Positions 1 to 8,881 of a stretch of 56,310 nucleotides of DNA are shown here, piece by piece. Numbering within the stretch: position 1 is the first letter of the stretch; every line of letters begins with the position of its first letter. Origin of the DNA: an uncultured Acidobacteriota bacterium (GTDB taxonomy: Bacteria; Acidobacteriota; Vicinamibacteria; Vicinamibacterales; CAVVIG01); NCBI GenBank assembly GCA_902825985.1, contig CADEDC010000036.1:1-56310 (forward strand), in the 5' to 3' direction. Under the pieces are notes generated by a model. That model worked only from the letters and a program-made list of their open reading frames with translations, was not told the DNA's origin and searched no databases. The position numbers and the translations under genes are program-made.

Positions 1-1
1 C

Positions 2-244
2 GCTCTCCAGGGGTTCGCGGAAACGGACGCGGCGGTGTATGCCGAGGCGCGACGCCAGGTCGATCTGCTGCGCCGGGAAATCACCCGCGTGTTCTCACGC
101 GTCGATCCGCTGATCGTGCCAACGATGCTGACCGAGCCGGTCACCATCGCGGACAGTGCGAAAAGTCGATGCGGTGGATGTTCCGAGGCCGAGCCCGGCA
201 TGACTCTCAGATCTGTGCGAGTGCCAGGCCGGTCTCGCAGGTAG
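2..244 (+). pseudogene. C-terminal-region fragment of an amidase-signature family protein, cut by the window edge
   Basis: The frame is open from the left edge and reads through VDLLRREITRVFSRVD and LIVPTMLTEPVTIADSA. That spacing resembles the late part of amidase-signature (GatA-like) hydrolases, where a helix ending in DxxLxPT follows the catalytic core. An intact member would go on for about another 100 residues with the NxxGxPAxSxPxG region. Here the frame decays after ADSA into arginine- and cysteine-rich text and stops at 244. Either the gene is frameshifted near position 160 or it is a genuine truncation. The N-terminal catalytic Ser-Ser-Lys part lies outside the window, so activity cannot be judged. 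Confidence 0.45.
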
Positions 245-323
245 AAACCCTGGCAGGCGCCCTGGCCCTGCTGCACGGCATGCGGCGCGCGCCCAGGAGC
301 ATCATCAGACGAACGGAGGAACA

Positions 324-704
324 GTGGCCCGTCAGATCGTATTGAGCGCGAAGGCGCCGGCACCACCGCCAACCTACAGCCAGGCCGTCAAGGCGGGCGG
401 CTTCGTCTTCGTGTCAGGGACCTCTCCGGCTGACCCAGCCACCGGCGCCATCAAGGGGACCACGATCCAGGAGCAGACCAGGCAGTGCCTGGCCAATGTC
501 CAGGCGATCCTCGAAGAGGCAGGTAGCTCGCTGGACAAACTCGTCAGCGTCACGGTTATCCTGGCAGACGAGGATGACTTCGCCGGCATGAACGAGGAGT
601 GGGTGACGTGGTTCCCGACCAATCCGCCGGCACGCCAGGGCGCGAAGCTGCCGGCACGCATCCCTGGACTGAAGGTCTCGATTGCAGCGATTGCCGAGGC
701 GTGA
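324..704 (+). CDS. RidA/YjgF/UK114 family protein
   Basis: This 126-residue protein has the full length and order of the RidA fold: an N-terminal YSQAVKAGGFVFVSGTSP strand pair, a central QCLANVQAILEEAGSSLD helix, and a C-terminal PPARQGAKLPARIPGLKVSI stretch. The family deaminates reactive enamine/imine intermediates such as 2-aminoacrylate. The arginine of PPAR sits where RidA enzymes keep the substrate carboxylate-binding Arg, but a second Arg follows, so the exact substrate is unknown. The start is GTG at 324, preceded by GGAGG at 315-319. It follows the amidase fragment and precedes a DUF1801 gene on the same strand. Confidence 0.85.
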   Translation: MARQIVLSAKAPAPPPTYSQAVKAGGFVFVSGTSPADPATGAIKGTTIQEQTRQCLANVQAILEEAGSSLDKLVSVTVILADEDDFAGMNEEWVTWFPTNPPARQGAKLPARIPGLKVSIAAIAEA

Positions 705-783
705 CCCATCGCCCGAGCGGACCTCTATCGGCCGTGGCGCAGAATCCAGGGCCCGGCTAAAGTGAACGCTGTGAGATGCGGCG

Positions 784-1227
784 ATGATGCGGAAGACGAT
801 CCCGGCGGCTGATCCAGACTCGTACGTCACGGCGCTGGCCGGGTGGCAACGTGCACGCGTGGAAGAACTGCGTGCAGCCGTCTGTGGCGCCGCAGGGCTT
901 CAAGAGGTAGTGAAGTGGGGGCATCTCGTGTACTTCGCGAACGGCCCGGTCCTGCTCATTCGAGCCGAGGAACATCGCGTGCTCTTTGGCTTCTGGCGGG
1001 GGCAACGCCTGCGCGCCATCGAGGAACGGCTCAAGCCAGGTGGAAAGTATGAAATGGCGACCCTGGAACTGCGCGAAGGAGCGACCATCCGTAAGACGGT
1101 GGCGCGCCGCCTGGCCAGGGAAGCCATCGCGCTCAACAAGTCCCTCGGCGATCCGACGCAGAGCGCGAAGACCAGCAACGCGCTGATGAAAGGACGCGCC
1201 AGGCGCGCGCCGCGGCTCCCGCGGTAG
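784..1227 (+). CDS. DUF1801 (YdhG-like) domain protein
   Basis: The 147-residue product contains the DUF1801 pattern: an N-terminal helix ([16 protein letters not shown]), a short strand region ([15 protein letters not shown]), then a basic C-terminal part. Proteins of this family are small, cytoplasmic and of unknown biochemical role; some are annotated as iron-chaperone-like through the frataxin-like fold. Two adjacent ATGs (784 and 787) are equally possible starts. The last 20 residues are Arg/Lys/Pro rich and may be disordered. It is on the same strand as the RidA gene, 79 bases downstream of it, and could be cotranscribed. Confidence 0.65.
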   Translation: MMRKTIPAADPDSYVTALAGWQRARVEELRAAVCGAAGLQEVVKWGHLVYFANGPVLLIRAEEHRVLFGFWRGQRLRAIEERLKPGGKYEMATLELREGATIRKTVARRLAREAIALNKSLGDPTQSAKTSNALMKGRARRAPRLPR

Positions 1228-1315
1228 GGGCAGTCCATGGCTTGGCTCGCGCAGTACAGGTCCAGCGGCGTTGTTGTTGTCCGCGGGCCGGCGCTTCAGC
1301 GGTGCCGACAGTGAG

Positions 1316-1846
1316 ATGGCTGCCTGGGTCATCGCTGCTCCGGGTGTGCTCTACGCCCTGCACCGAGTGGCCACATGGATGGAAGGCAGGGGCTGGATCT
1401 ACTACCGCAGGCGGCGTGGCAGCAGCGGCACGCTCGGCACGGCCACGCTCGAGCTGCAGGCGCTCTTCGAGCCGGGCAAGCGTCACGTGCTCGAACAACG
1501 GCCACGGGAGATGGTCGAAGACGGTGAAACCGGCGATGCCTGCTGGCCCATTTCCAACGACTGTCCATTCGCTGGCGGCGCCGCTGTGGCAGAATCATCG
1601 CCGGACAGGAGGGGGATCGGCAGCGATGGCCAACGAACGCTCCGACGAGACCAACGAGCTCGATCGACGCCGCTTCATCAGCGGGGCGGTGACTGGCGCA
1701 GCCGGCTTCATGGCCGGCGGCCAGGCCCCCATACACTCGCATGCCGAGGAACACCAGACCGTCCCGGCCGACGTCGCCCTGCGCGTCAGGGCGCTCGAGT
1801 CGCTGCTCATCGAGAAGGGCATGGTCAAGGGCGAGCAACTGGATGA
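1316..1846 (+). CDS. Small conserved-looking protein of unknown function; C-terminus probably misread
   Basis: The first 90 or so codons give a plausible protein: a hydrophobic start ([17 protein letters not shown]), then [15 protein letters not shown] and [15 protein letters not shown] recall similar text in small acidobacterial proteins of unknown role, usually about 80-100 residues long. Here the frame does not stop until 1846, 220 bases inside the nitrile hydratase alpha gene, and the later part is low-complexity arginine text. I infer that the true end is near 1520-1560 and that a frameshift or lost stop extends the frame. It could also be a degenerate gene. There is no good Shine-Dalgarno before 1316. 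Confidence 0.4.
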   Translation: MAAWVIAAPGVLYALHRVATWMEGRGWIYYRRRRGSSGTLGTATLELQALFEPGKRHVLEQRPREMVEDGETGDACWPISNDCPFAGGAAVAESSPDRRGIGSDGQRTLRRDQRARSTPLHQRGGDWRSRLHGRRPGPHTLACRGTPDRPGRRRPARQGARVAAHREGHGQGRATG

Positions 1847-2357
1847 GATCGTCCAGACCTACCAGGACACCATCGGGCCGCGCAACGGCGCCCGCGTGGT
1901 GGCGAAGGCGTGGACCGACACGGCCTATCGCCAGCGGCTGCTGACGGACGCGACGGCGGCGATCGCCGAACTCGGGTACGCGGGGGCGCAGGGCGAACAC
2001 ATGGTCGCCCTCGAGCAGACGCCGGCGGTCCACAACCTGGTCGTCTGCACGTTGTGCTCGTGCTATCCCTGGCCGACGCTCGGCCTGCCGCCGGCGTGGT
2101 ACAAGTCGGCCGGCTATCGTTCACGCGCCGTCATCGATCCGCGCGGCGTGCTGCGCGAGTTCGGGGTCACGGTGCCGGATGACGTCGAGCTCCGCGTGTG
2201 GGACAGCACGGCGGAACTGCGCTACCTGGTGATTCCGCAGCGGCCGGGCGGCACGGATGGCCTGTCGGAAGCGGCGCTGGCAGAACTGGTGACGCGCGAC
2301 TCGATGATCGGCGTCGGCATTCTGCCGGCGGTGGCGCCGCGGGGAGGTCAGGCATGA
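1626..2357 (+). CDS. nthA: Nitrile hydratase alpha subunit, cobalt type, with Tat-like N-terminus
   Basis: Hydrates nitriles to amides using a Co(III) or Fe(III) centre. Residues 140-147 read [14 protein letters not shown] is the cobalt-type claw (iron-type enzymes have CSLCSC), with Cys141, Cys144, Ser145 and Cys146 as ligands. The rest matches the family: [14 protein letters not shown] after the claw and a C-terminal VRVxDSTAExRY-like segment. Unusually, residues 12-32 read [16 protein letters not shown] followed by a small-residue stretch, which looks like a twin-arginine signal. Known alpha subunits are cytoplasmic. The start at 1626 has an AGGAGGGGG ribosome site just upstream. The stop overlaps the beta-subunit start by ATGA. 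The length of 243 residues is about 35 more than usual because of the leader. Confidence 0.9.
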   Translation: MANERSDETNELDRRRFISGAVTGAAGFMAGGQAPIHSHAEEHQTVPADVALRVRALESLLIEKGMVKGEQLDEIVQTYQDTIGPRNGARVVAKAWTDTAYRQRLLTDATAAIAELGYAGAQGEHMVALEQTPAVHNLVVCTLCSCYPWPTLGLPPAWYKSAGYRSRAVIDPRGVLREFGVTVPDDVELRVWDSTAELRYLVIPQRPGGTDGLSEAALAELVTRDSMIGVGILPAVAPRGGQA

Positions 2358-3010
2358 ACGGCGTCCACGACATGGGGGGCATGCACGGGATGGGGCCGAT
2401 TGGCCATGACCCGGATGAGCCGATCTTCCACCACGAGTGGGAAGGCCGCGTGTGGGCGATGTTCCGCGCCACCGGCGCCTATGGCCGTGGCGTGTGGAAG
2501 AACTTCCGCTTCGAGCTGGAACAGCTTCCGCCGGCCGAGTACCTGCGGATGCCGTACTACGAGAAGTGGTTCACCGTCCTGGTCAACCGGCTCGAGCGCA
2601 GCCGCTTCATCACCGAGGCAGAACTCGCGAGCGGCAAGGTGGACACGAGCCTGCCGCGTCCGCAGGCGCCACCGCCGCCACCGCCCGTGCCGGGCGCCAT
2701 CCCCGGGGCGTCGCGGCTGGACCTGAAGGTTCGCGCGCGCTATCGCACCGGGCAATCGATCCGCGGCCGCAACATCCATCCGGAAGGCCACACGCGGCTG
2801 CCGCGCTACGTGCGCGGCAAGCGGGGCGTGATCACGCGCGACCACGGCGTCTGGGCACTGCAGGACACCGACGCTGCCGGCGGTCCGGTCGGCCATCCTC
2901 AGCACGTGTACACCGTCCGCTTTGCCGCGCGCGAGCTATGGGGCACACAAGCCGCCGCGCGCGACTCGGTCTACGTCGATCTCTGGGAGGATCACCTTGA
3001 ACGCGGCTGA
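2354..3010 (+). CDS. nthB: Nitrile hydratase beta subunit
   Basis: The 218-residue product begins [16 protein letters not shown], the classic opening of nitrile hydratase beta chains. It continues with the W-E-x-R-V helix and the [15 protein letters not shown] segment, and ends in the SH3-like barrel ([12 protein letters not shown], then [13 protein letters not shown]). The two arginines that contact the claw cysteines in known structures should lie in the helical and linker parts; I could not place them with certainty. The proline-rich linker at about 98-115 is normal. It has no signal peptide. Its ATG overlaps the alpha stop, so the two subunits are translationally coupled in equal amounts. 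Confidence 0.9.
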   Translation: MNGVHDMGGMHGMGPIGHDPDEPIFHHEWEGRVWAMFRATGAYGRGVWKNFRFELEQLPPAEYLRMPYYEKWFTVLVNRLERSRFITEAELASGKVDTSLPRPQAPPPPPPVPGAIPGASRLDLKVRARYRTGQSIRGRNIHPEGHTRLPRYVRGKRGVITRDHGVWALQDTDAAGGPVGHPQHVYTVRFAARELWGTQAAARDSVYVDLWEDHLERG

Positions 3011-3791
3011 CAGCACGTTCGGGGTCGACATCGAGGTCCTGCCGGCACTGCCGCATGTCGAGGGCGATCCGGTGTTTGCCGAACCCTGGCAGGCGCAGGC
3101 CTTCGCCCTCGCCGTCAGGCTGTCGTCAGCGGGCCACTTCACGTGGACCGAGTGGTCGCACGCGCTCGGCGCCGAGTTGCGGGCCGCGGCCGAACGGGGC
3201 GAGCCCGACGATGGGTCGAAGTATTACCACCACTGGGTGGCGGCGCTCGAACGGCTGGTGACATCGCGTGGACTGGCGGGGGCCGCCGCGCTGACGGTGC
3301 GCAAGGAGGCGTGGGCCGAGGCGTATCGCAGCACACCGCACGGCATGCCGGTCGAACTGAAGCACACCGACCTGCGCCCGCGCTTCCGCCAGACGATCCG
3401 CACGGCCGATGGCGAAGAGGTCGAGATCGTCCAGCGCCGCGCCCACCTCTCCTACTGCCACTCAGGCTGCTGCTGCGGGGACGTCGAACGCGGCTACGCT
3501 CCCGTGCCGGTCGACACCTTCAAACAGGAGTGGCTTCGCCGTCGACTCCGCCGCATCGTCCATCTCACCAAGGGCGGTTGCCTCGGTCCCTGCGAACTGG
3601 CCAACGTCGTCTCGCTGGTGTTCGACGGACAGTCGGTGTGGTTTCACTCGGTGAACACGCCGGAGCTGGTCTGCCAGATCTTCGACTACATCGACATGAT
3701 GGTGCTCGCCGACCGTTACGAGCCAGCGCCGCCGACACTCACCCCCTACGTGTTCAACTTCTACGACTGGGACGCCCGCGCCGGCCGCTGA
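2997..3791 (+). CDS. Nitrile hydratase accessory domain fused to a [2Fe-2S] thioredoxin-like ferredoxin domain
   Basis: Residues 1-115 match the small nitrile hydratase activator (P14K-like): FAEPWQAQAFALAVRLSS, FTWTEWSHALGAEL and YYHHWVAALERLV. Residues 145-250 form a second domain with CHSGCCCGD (Cys154, 158, 159, 160) and GCLGPCELANVV (Cys195, Cys199). That is the cysteine layout of small ferredoxin proteins found next to cobalt/CobW-type genes. I infer that the fusion loads or reduces cobalt during enzyme maturation. I chose the TTG at 2997 because GGGAGG lies six bases upstream (2985-2990). It overlaps nthB by 14 bases, and upstream in-frame starts would lie deep inside nthB. Confidence 0.8.
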   Translation: MNAADSTFGVDIEVLPALPHVEGDPVFAEPWQAQAFALAVRLSSAGHFTWTEWSHALGAELRAAAERGEPDDGSKYYHHWVAALERLVTSRGLAGAAALTVRKEAWAEAYRSTPHGMPVELKHTDLRPRFRQTIRTADGEEVEIVQRRAHLSYCHSGCCCGDVERGYAPVPVDTFKQEWLRRRLRRIVHLTKGGCLGPCELANVVSLVFDGQSVWFHSVNTPELVCQIFDYIDMMVLADRYEPAPPTLTPYVFNFYDWDARAGR

Positions 3792-3896
3792 GCGGATTGC
3801 AGCGTCGATTGGGCACATCGAGACGAGCGCGACGGTTCCGACTCCGGCTGCCCGCCTCCGTCGTTCGCACGGCACGCACTCTCGCGTGCCATACTC

Positions 3897-3926
3897 ACCT
3901 CGAGGAGAGTGGACCACCCTCGAGGT
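3897..3926. terminator. Inverted repeat between convergent genes, weak terminator candidate
   Basis: ACCTCGAGG (3897-3905) and CCTCGAGGT (3918-3926) form a perfect 9-bp stem with a 12-base loop, between the end of the nitrile hydratase operon (+) and the end of the giant protein gene (-). A second 7-bp hairpin, GGCACGC/GCGTGCC, lies at 3871-3890. Neither is followed by a T-run on either strand, so a Rho-independent terminator is not clearly supported. The position between convergent genes is the main argument. The remaining bases of 3792-3964 hold nothing else I recognise. Confidence 0.3.
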
Positions 3927-3964
3927 AAAAGAGCCCCGCCGTTACGGGTGCGAAGTCCACGCCC

Positions 3965-6900
3965 TCAATTCGTGTCGACCCTCCCGGTGGCGACGAGTTC
4001 GGGGCTCAGTCCGTGGAGCTGGACGTAGTCCCCATCGTTCCGCCAGAGCCACAGCCCGTACCCGCTGAAGCTGAGGATCACGTCGGCCCGACCGCTGGCA
4101 TCGACGTCCGTGGCGCCGAAGAGCGTGGCATTCAGGCCGTGGATCTTGGTCCACGTCGCTCGGTTCTTCCACGTCCAGACGCCATAGCCAGGAAAGCTGA
4201 TGATCACGTCCTCCTGCTGTCCGGCGTCGCCGTCGATGTTGCCGATGACGAGGCCGGCGGAGTTGAGACCGTGAAGCTGCGTCCATGCCCCGCTGTCCCA
4301 GCGGATCCAGACGCCGTAGCCGGTGAAGCTGACGACGAGGTCACGCCGGCCGTTGCCGTCGAGATCGCCCAGGCGCATCTCCGCGGCGTTGAAGCCGTGC
4401 AGCTGTGACCAGCTGCTGTTGTTGGTGAACAGCCAGACGCCGTATCCGGCGAAGTTCACCACCAGGTCGGCGCGGCCACCGGCATCACCGTCCACGTTGC
4501 CAATCGCCATCCCCCTCGACGGGAAGCCGTGGCGCTGTACCCAGGTGCTGTTGTTGTAGCGGACCCAGATGCCATAGCTGGCAAAGCTCAGGACCAGGTC
4601 GTCCATGCCGTTGCCATCGAGGTCGCCGGCCGCCATCTCCACCGCATCGACACCATGGATCTGGCTCCAGCTCGAGTCGTTGAAGTACACCCACACGCCC
4701 AGTCCCGGGAATGTGAGGATGACGTCGCTCCGCCCGTTGCCATCGAGATCGCCAGAGGTCAGGGCCGTCGGGCTGAGCCCGTGCAGCAGCCGCCACTGCG
4801 CCGACGCCGCCGTCTGGTTCGCCGCCAGCCACAGACCGGTCGCCGGCCCGAAGTCGATCGCGAGATCGCGAAGGCTGCCGGGCGCCGGTGCCGGCGCGAT
4901 GGTGATGGTGTAGTCGCGCGCCACGGTGAACGCCGTGCTGTCGGTGCCCGCGATCCTGAAATCGAACGTGCCGGCTACGGTTGGCGTGCCGCTGAGCACG
5001 CCGGCCACCGTCAGCGTCAACCCCGATGGCAGTGCGCCCGACACGATCAGGAACGTGACCGGTGGCGTCACGCTGGTCACCGACATCGTCGTCGTCGGAT
5101 AGGTGATGCCGACTGTGCCACCCGGCAGGACGGGCGGCTGCATCGTCGGCGACACCACGGCGATCGAATAGGCACGCGCCCCGGTGAAGCCGTTCGCGTC
5201 GGTGGCCGTGATGGTGAAGCCGAACGTGCCGAGGGCGGTGGGCGTGCCGCTGAGCGTGCCGGTGCTCGTCAGCCCGAGGCCGGGCGGAAGGCTGCCGCTC
5301 GTGACGGTGAAGGTGGCGGGATTCGTGCCGCCGCTCTGCGTGATCGCCGTGACCGGGAACGGCCGTGTGATGACCGCCCCCGGCAGCACCGCCGGCGAGA
5401 GCGTGATCGTCGGCGTCGCCGCGCCCGACTGCGTCACGGTGAACGTCTGCCCGGCAATGGTGATCGTGCCCTGCCGCTGCAGCCCGCCGGTATTCGCGAC
5501 GACCGAGTAGGACACCGCCCCGTTCCCGAAGCCGCTCGCGCCCGCGGTGACCGTGATGAAGCCGGCATTGCTGGACGCCGTCCAGGCACACCCCGGCTGT
5601 GAGGTCACGTTGACCGTGCCGGCACCGCCACCCGTCGGTATCGCCGCCGCCAGTGGATTGATCCCATACGTGCACGCGGCGGTCGGGCCCAGGCGAGCGA
5701 CGAATCCGTCGACCAGGCCTATCGGGTTCGGACCGATGACGCCGGCGGTGACCGGGAACGCCCCGCTGCCGGTGGTGCCGACGATGACCACATCGCCCGT
5801 CGGGTGCAGGGCAATGCCGCGCGCCACGTCGGCGGTGGGACCGCCCAACCAGGTCGAATCGAGGAGGAGCCCCGCCGCGCTGAACCGGGCGTAGAACGCA
5901 TCGGTCCCGGTCCGACCACCTGCCAGCACCACGTTCTGGTTCGCGGCCGTCACGGCGAGCGCCGCCGTGGCCGGTCCGATCGTCGACCAGGCGGTCCACG
6001 TCAGTCCCGCGTCCGTCGTCCTGTACAACGTGCCTCCTCCACCAGCGGCGTAGGCGATCAGCGGGTTGCCGGGCTGGAAGACGATGCTGTTGATCGAGCC
6101 GCGGACGGTGATGATGGGCACCCACGGGGCACCGAAGCTGAGCTTGCGGTAGATGGTCCCCGTGCCCGTGCCAGCGAGAAGCATGCCCGGACTCGTGGAA
6201 TGGGTGGCCAGCGCCGTGACCGGACCGTTCAGCGGCGCCCCGAACGGCGCCCAGTTCGGGGCGTCACAGCTGCTGCTCCAGCGCACGAGGCCGGAGAATC
6301 CTCCCGCGTACCCGATGCATGCCGACACCGGGTCGGCCGCCATCACGTAATTGGTATCGCTGCTCGAGTCGGCGAAGATGTATGTCGTGTTGATGCCGTT
6401 GTACCAGCGCGACACGCCCGGCTGTGGGAAACAGCAGCCTGACGAGGCGTTGTTCGTTGTCAGGGAGAGGTAGAGGGCTGGATTCGTCCCGCCGGAGAAC
6501 GCCAGGGACTTCACCTCCTTGCCCGCCGGTCCCCCGGCCGGCACGTTCCAGGTGGCGCCACAGTCGGTGCTCAATGCCAGGACGGCGTAGGTGTTGCGGA
6601 TCGTGATCGTGGGTGGGATTTCGGAATTGGTGAGGTCCGTCTCGATGCCGGCGTAGATGACGCAGGCGTTGTTCGGCGCGATGGCCAGCGACGACACCCG
6701 TGTATACGGAAGTCCGCTGTCGGCTCTCGTCCAGGTCGTGCCGCCGTTGGTGCTCCGGTAGATCCCGTTCGTCGTCCCGGCGTAGTGGAGCTGCGCATTC
6801 GTCGGACTGATCGCCAGCGCGGTGACCGTCACGCCGGCCAGTCCGCTGGTGGTGAATGAGGCGCCACCGGTTGTCGATCCGCGGACGCCACCGATGTCGA

Positions 6901-8758
6901 CGAGCCCCGGCTGCAGCGGGTTGAGGGGGACGAAATCCGACGAACTGGTCGACCCCGCGATGTGAGCCGAGCCGCTCGGATCGATCGCGATGCCGTTCGA
7001 GCCCTCCTCGAGACTGCCTCCGAGGTAGGTCGAATATCGATACGCGGTGCCGGCCGGGTTGTACACCGTCACGAAGGCATCGGAGAAGCCGCCACGGAAC
7101 CCGAGTGCGGCATTCACCAGCGGAAGACCGGCGCCCGCCGACCCGGTCACATGGCAACTGCCGGCGGCGTCGATCGCCACGGCGTTGCCCCTGTCCAGGC
7201 CGGTGCCCCCCAGGTAGGTCGAGAACACGACGCTGCCGGTGGCGCTGTATTTCGTGACGAATGCATCGTCGTTGTACTGGTCGGTACTTCCGCGCAACGG
7301 CTGAAGCGCGCCGAGCACGGGGAAATTGTCGGCATTGGTGCGGCCGGTCACGCACACCTCGCCGGCTGCGTTCAGCGCCAGGCCGGCGGAGTAGCTGTTG
7401 CGGAACTGGCCCGCGACGCTCGCCCCACCCAGGTAGGTGAGGTACTGCCAGGCCGTGCCGCCGGGGTTCAGTCTGCCGACGAAGATGTCCGACGGGGTCG
7501 TCTGGGCCGCGTTGACGAGGGGCAGCGTGTTGCCGAACAGCCGCCCGGTCACGTAGGCGCGGCCCGTGCCGTCGACCGCGATGCCGACACCCTCATCGGT
7601 CCCGGGAATGCAGCCCGAGTACGAAAGGCCATTGCCCGTCGGCGTGAGCTTCGTGATGAAGGCACCGAAGAGGCACGTCGCGAGGCCGGTGCCCGTGCCT
7701 ACCCGTGGAAACGTGGACGAGGTCGTGCGCCCGACCACGTACGCGCTTCCCGCGGCATCCACGGCGATGCCGGTGGCGTTCTCCGAACTGGTACCTCCCA
7801 GGTAGGTCGAGTACAGGATGGTCGTACCGGTCGCATCCAACTTCATCACGAAGGCGTCGGTGGCGCCGCCAGACGAGGGCTGGAGCGGGTTCGCGGTCGG
7901 GAAATTGGCCGAATAGGTCTCGCCGGCGAGGTAGATGTTGCCCGTCGGATCGACCGCGACGGCCCGGGCGTTGTCAATGCCGGATCCACCGAAGTAGCTG
8001 CTGAAGACGATCGTCGGGTCGATGACCAGCGTCCGCGTCCGGTCCCATTCAGGGACATCGAACGACACTGACCCGTTCGCTTCGACGACGAAGCGTCCCT
8101 GCACGGGATCGCGGCCGGGCAACTGATACAACACCGGCCGGGGCTGTCGAAGCTCACGCGCGCCCCATCGAAAGACGAGGTCACCGTCGGGAGAGAGCGT
8201 CATCGTGTCGTGCCCGCTGAAGGCGAGGCGGATGCGCGAGGGCTCGCCACCCGGTGAGACGATGAAGTCGTACTCGAGCCGTTGCTGATTGCCGTAGAAC
8301 GCGAGATCGATGCCCGGGTAGACCCGCTCGACCTCGACACGCCCGAAGTGCGGGACATCCTGGAGATGCCTCGCGGAGTCTGCCCCGATGAAGTAGCTGC
8401 TGCGTCCCGGTTGGCGATCGAGCGCGCGCACCGGCGCGCCGGGCATGCCACCCACGACCTGCATGGTCAGCATCTCGGGCCGCGCCGCGCTGCCTGACAC
8501 AAGGCCCACGTGTGCCGTGTGCCCGGCGAGTTCGACGCGATACCCCTGGCCGCGCGCCACGAACGTGACAGAGGGTCCGGCCTGCCCGTGGTTGGGCTCG
8601 AAGACCATTGGAGCTGCAACGATGCGCGAGCCGAGGACCGAGGAATCTCGTCCGCCGATGACGTCGTGGGGCGAACGTTCCTGGGCGTGCGACGCGACAC
8701 TGCCACTGAAGCACGCGAGTGCAGACACGACGAGGGCGCCGTACGCGCGGGGGCTCAT
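3965..8758 (-). CDS. Giant secreted SBBP / beta-propeller protein with BACON, Ig-like and FG-GAP-like repeats
   Basis: This is a 1597-residue exported protein. Residues 1-26 form a signal peptide ending near SHAQ. Residues 45-235 match the N-terminal domain that precedes SBBP repeats (FEPNHGQAG opening, YPGIDLAFYGN). About 250-610 hold repeats with STYLGG and GIAVDxxGxAYVxG motifs, the SBBP seven-bladed pattern. About 620-960 hold BNR/sortilin-like repeats (GGTTWTRADSGLP). About 1040-1110 is a BACON domain (CAWTASSNAGFITV). About 1115-1290 holds two putative-Ig domains (GLPPGL/GTLSGTP type). About 1300-1597 has seven roughly 45-residue repeats with DLDGNG and GYGVW motifs. No enzyme motif is visible; the likely role is surface binding or scaffolding. 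The last domain recurs in the protease at 42036-44237. Confidence 0.85.
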   Translation of the reverse strand: MSPRAYGALVVSALACFSGSVASHAQERSPHDVIGGRDSSVLGSRIVAAPMVFEPNHGQAGPSVTFVARGQGYRVELAGHTAHVGLVSGSAARPEMLTMQVVGGMPGAPVRALDRQPGRSSYFIGADSARHLQDVPHFGRVEVERVYPGIDLAFYGNQQRLEYDFIVSPGGEPSRIRLAFSGHDTMTLSPDGDLVFRWGARELRQPRPVLYQLPGRDPVQGRFVVEANGSVSFDVPEWDRTRTLVIDPTIVFSSYFGGSGIDNARAVAVDPTGNIYLAGETYSANFPTANPLQPSSGGATDAFVMKLDATGTTILYSTYLGGTSSENATGIAVDAAGSAYVVGRTTSSTFPRVGTGTGLATCLFGAFITKLTPTGNGLSYSGCIPGTDEGVGIAVDGTGRAYVTGRLFGNTLPLVNAAQTTPSDIFVGRLNPGGTAWQYLTYLGGASVAGQFRNSYSAGLALNAAGEVCVTGRTNADNFPVLGALQPLRGSTDQYNDDAFVTKYSATGSVVFSTYLGGTGLDRGNAVAIDAAGSCHVTGSAGAGLPLVNAALGFRGGFSDAFVTVYNPAGTAYRYSTYLGGSLEEGSNGIAIDPSGSAHIAGSTSSSDFVPLNPLQPGLVDIGGVRGSTTGGASFTTSGLAGVTVTALAISPTNAQLHYAGTTNGIYRSTNGGTTWTRADSGLPYTRVSSLAIAPNNACVIYAGIETDLTNSEIPPTITIRNTYAVLALSTDCGATWNVPAGGPAGKEVKSLAFSGGTNPALYLSLTTNNASSGCCFPQPGVSRWYNGINTTYIFADSSSDTNYVMAADPVSACIGYAGGFSGLVRWSSSCDAPNWAPFGAPLNGPVTALATHSTSPGMLLAGTGTGTIYRKLSFGAPWVPIITVRGSINSIVFQPGNPLIAYAAGGGGTLYRTTDAGLTWTAWSTIGPATAALAVTAANQNVVLAGGRTGTDAFYARFSAAGLLLDSTWLGGPTADVARGIALHPTGDVVIVGTTGSGAFPVTAGVIGPNPIGLVDGFVARLGPTAACTYGINPLAAAIPTGGGAGTVNVTSQPGCAWTASSNAGFITVTAGASGFGNGAVSYSVVANTGGLQRQGTITIAGQTFTVTQSGAATPTITLSPAVLPGAVITRPFPVTAITQSGGTNPATFTVTSGSLPPGLGLTSTGTLSGTPTALGTFGFTITATDANGFTGARAYSIAVVSPTMQPPVLPGGTVGITYPTTTMSVTSVTPPVTFLIVSGALPSGLTLTVAGVLSGTPTVAGTFDFRIAGTDSTAFTVARDYTITIAPAPAPGSLRDLAIDFGPATGLWLAANQTAASAQWRLLHGLSPTALTSGDLDGNGRSDVILTFPGLGVWVYFNDSSWSQIHGVDAVEMAAGDLDGNGMDDLVLSFASYGIWVRYNNSTWVQRHGFPSRGMAIGNVDGDAGGRADLVVNFAGYGVWLFTNNSSWSQLHGFNAAEMRLGDLDGNGRRDLVVSFTGYGVWIRWDSGAWTQLHGLNSAGLVIGNIDGDAGQQEDVIISFPGYGVWTWKNRATWTKIHGLNATLFGATDVDASGRADVILSFSGYGLWLWRNDGDYVQLHGLSPELVATGRVDTN

Positions 8759-8763
8759 TCGGG

Positions 8764-8797
8764 ACCTCCTGTTCCTTCGGGAACGGCGGCGATCCTA
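8764..8797 (-). promoter_or_regulatory. Ribosome site and possible -10 of the giant protein gene
   Basis: On the minus strand AGGAGGT (complement of 8764-8770) lies five bases before the ATG at 8758, a strong Shine-Dalgarno that supports this start. TAGGAT (complement of 8792-8797) could be a -10 box. At the expected -35 spacing only TTAGCC is seen, so the promoter is tentative. Confidence 0.35.
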
Positions 8798-8881
8798 GCA
8801 GAGCCATTCGAGCCGGCTAAGGTGAATCTCGACAGTTTCCTGGGGGCAGACAGAAGTTCGTCGGCGCAGTGACTTCGCTGG

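Noticed and set aside
1626..3010. Thiocyanate hydrolase instead of nitrile hydratase
   Set aside because: That enzyme has three subunits and a differently arranged beta/alpha pair. Here the beta chain begins with the typical nitrile hydratase opening and only an activator follows.
3871..3926. Canonical Rho-independent terminator between the convergent genes
   Set aside because: Hairpins are clear, but neither strand shows a T-run, so it is kept only as a weak candidate.
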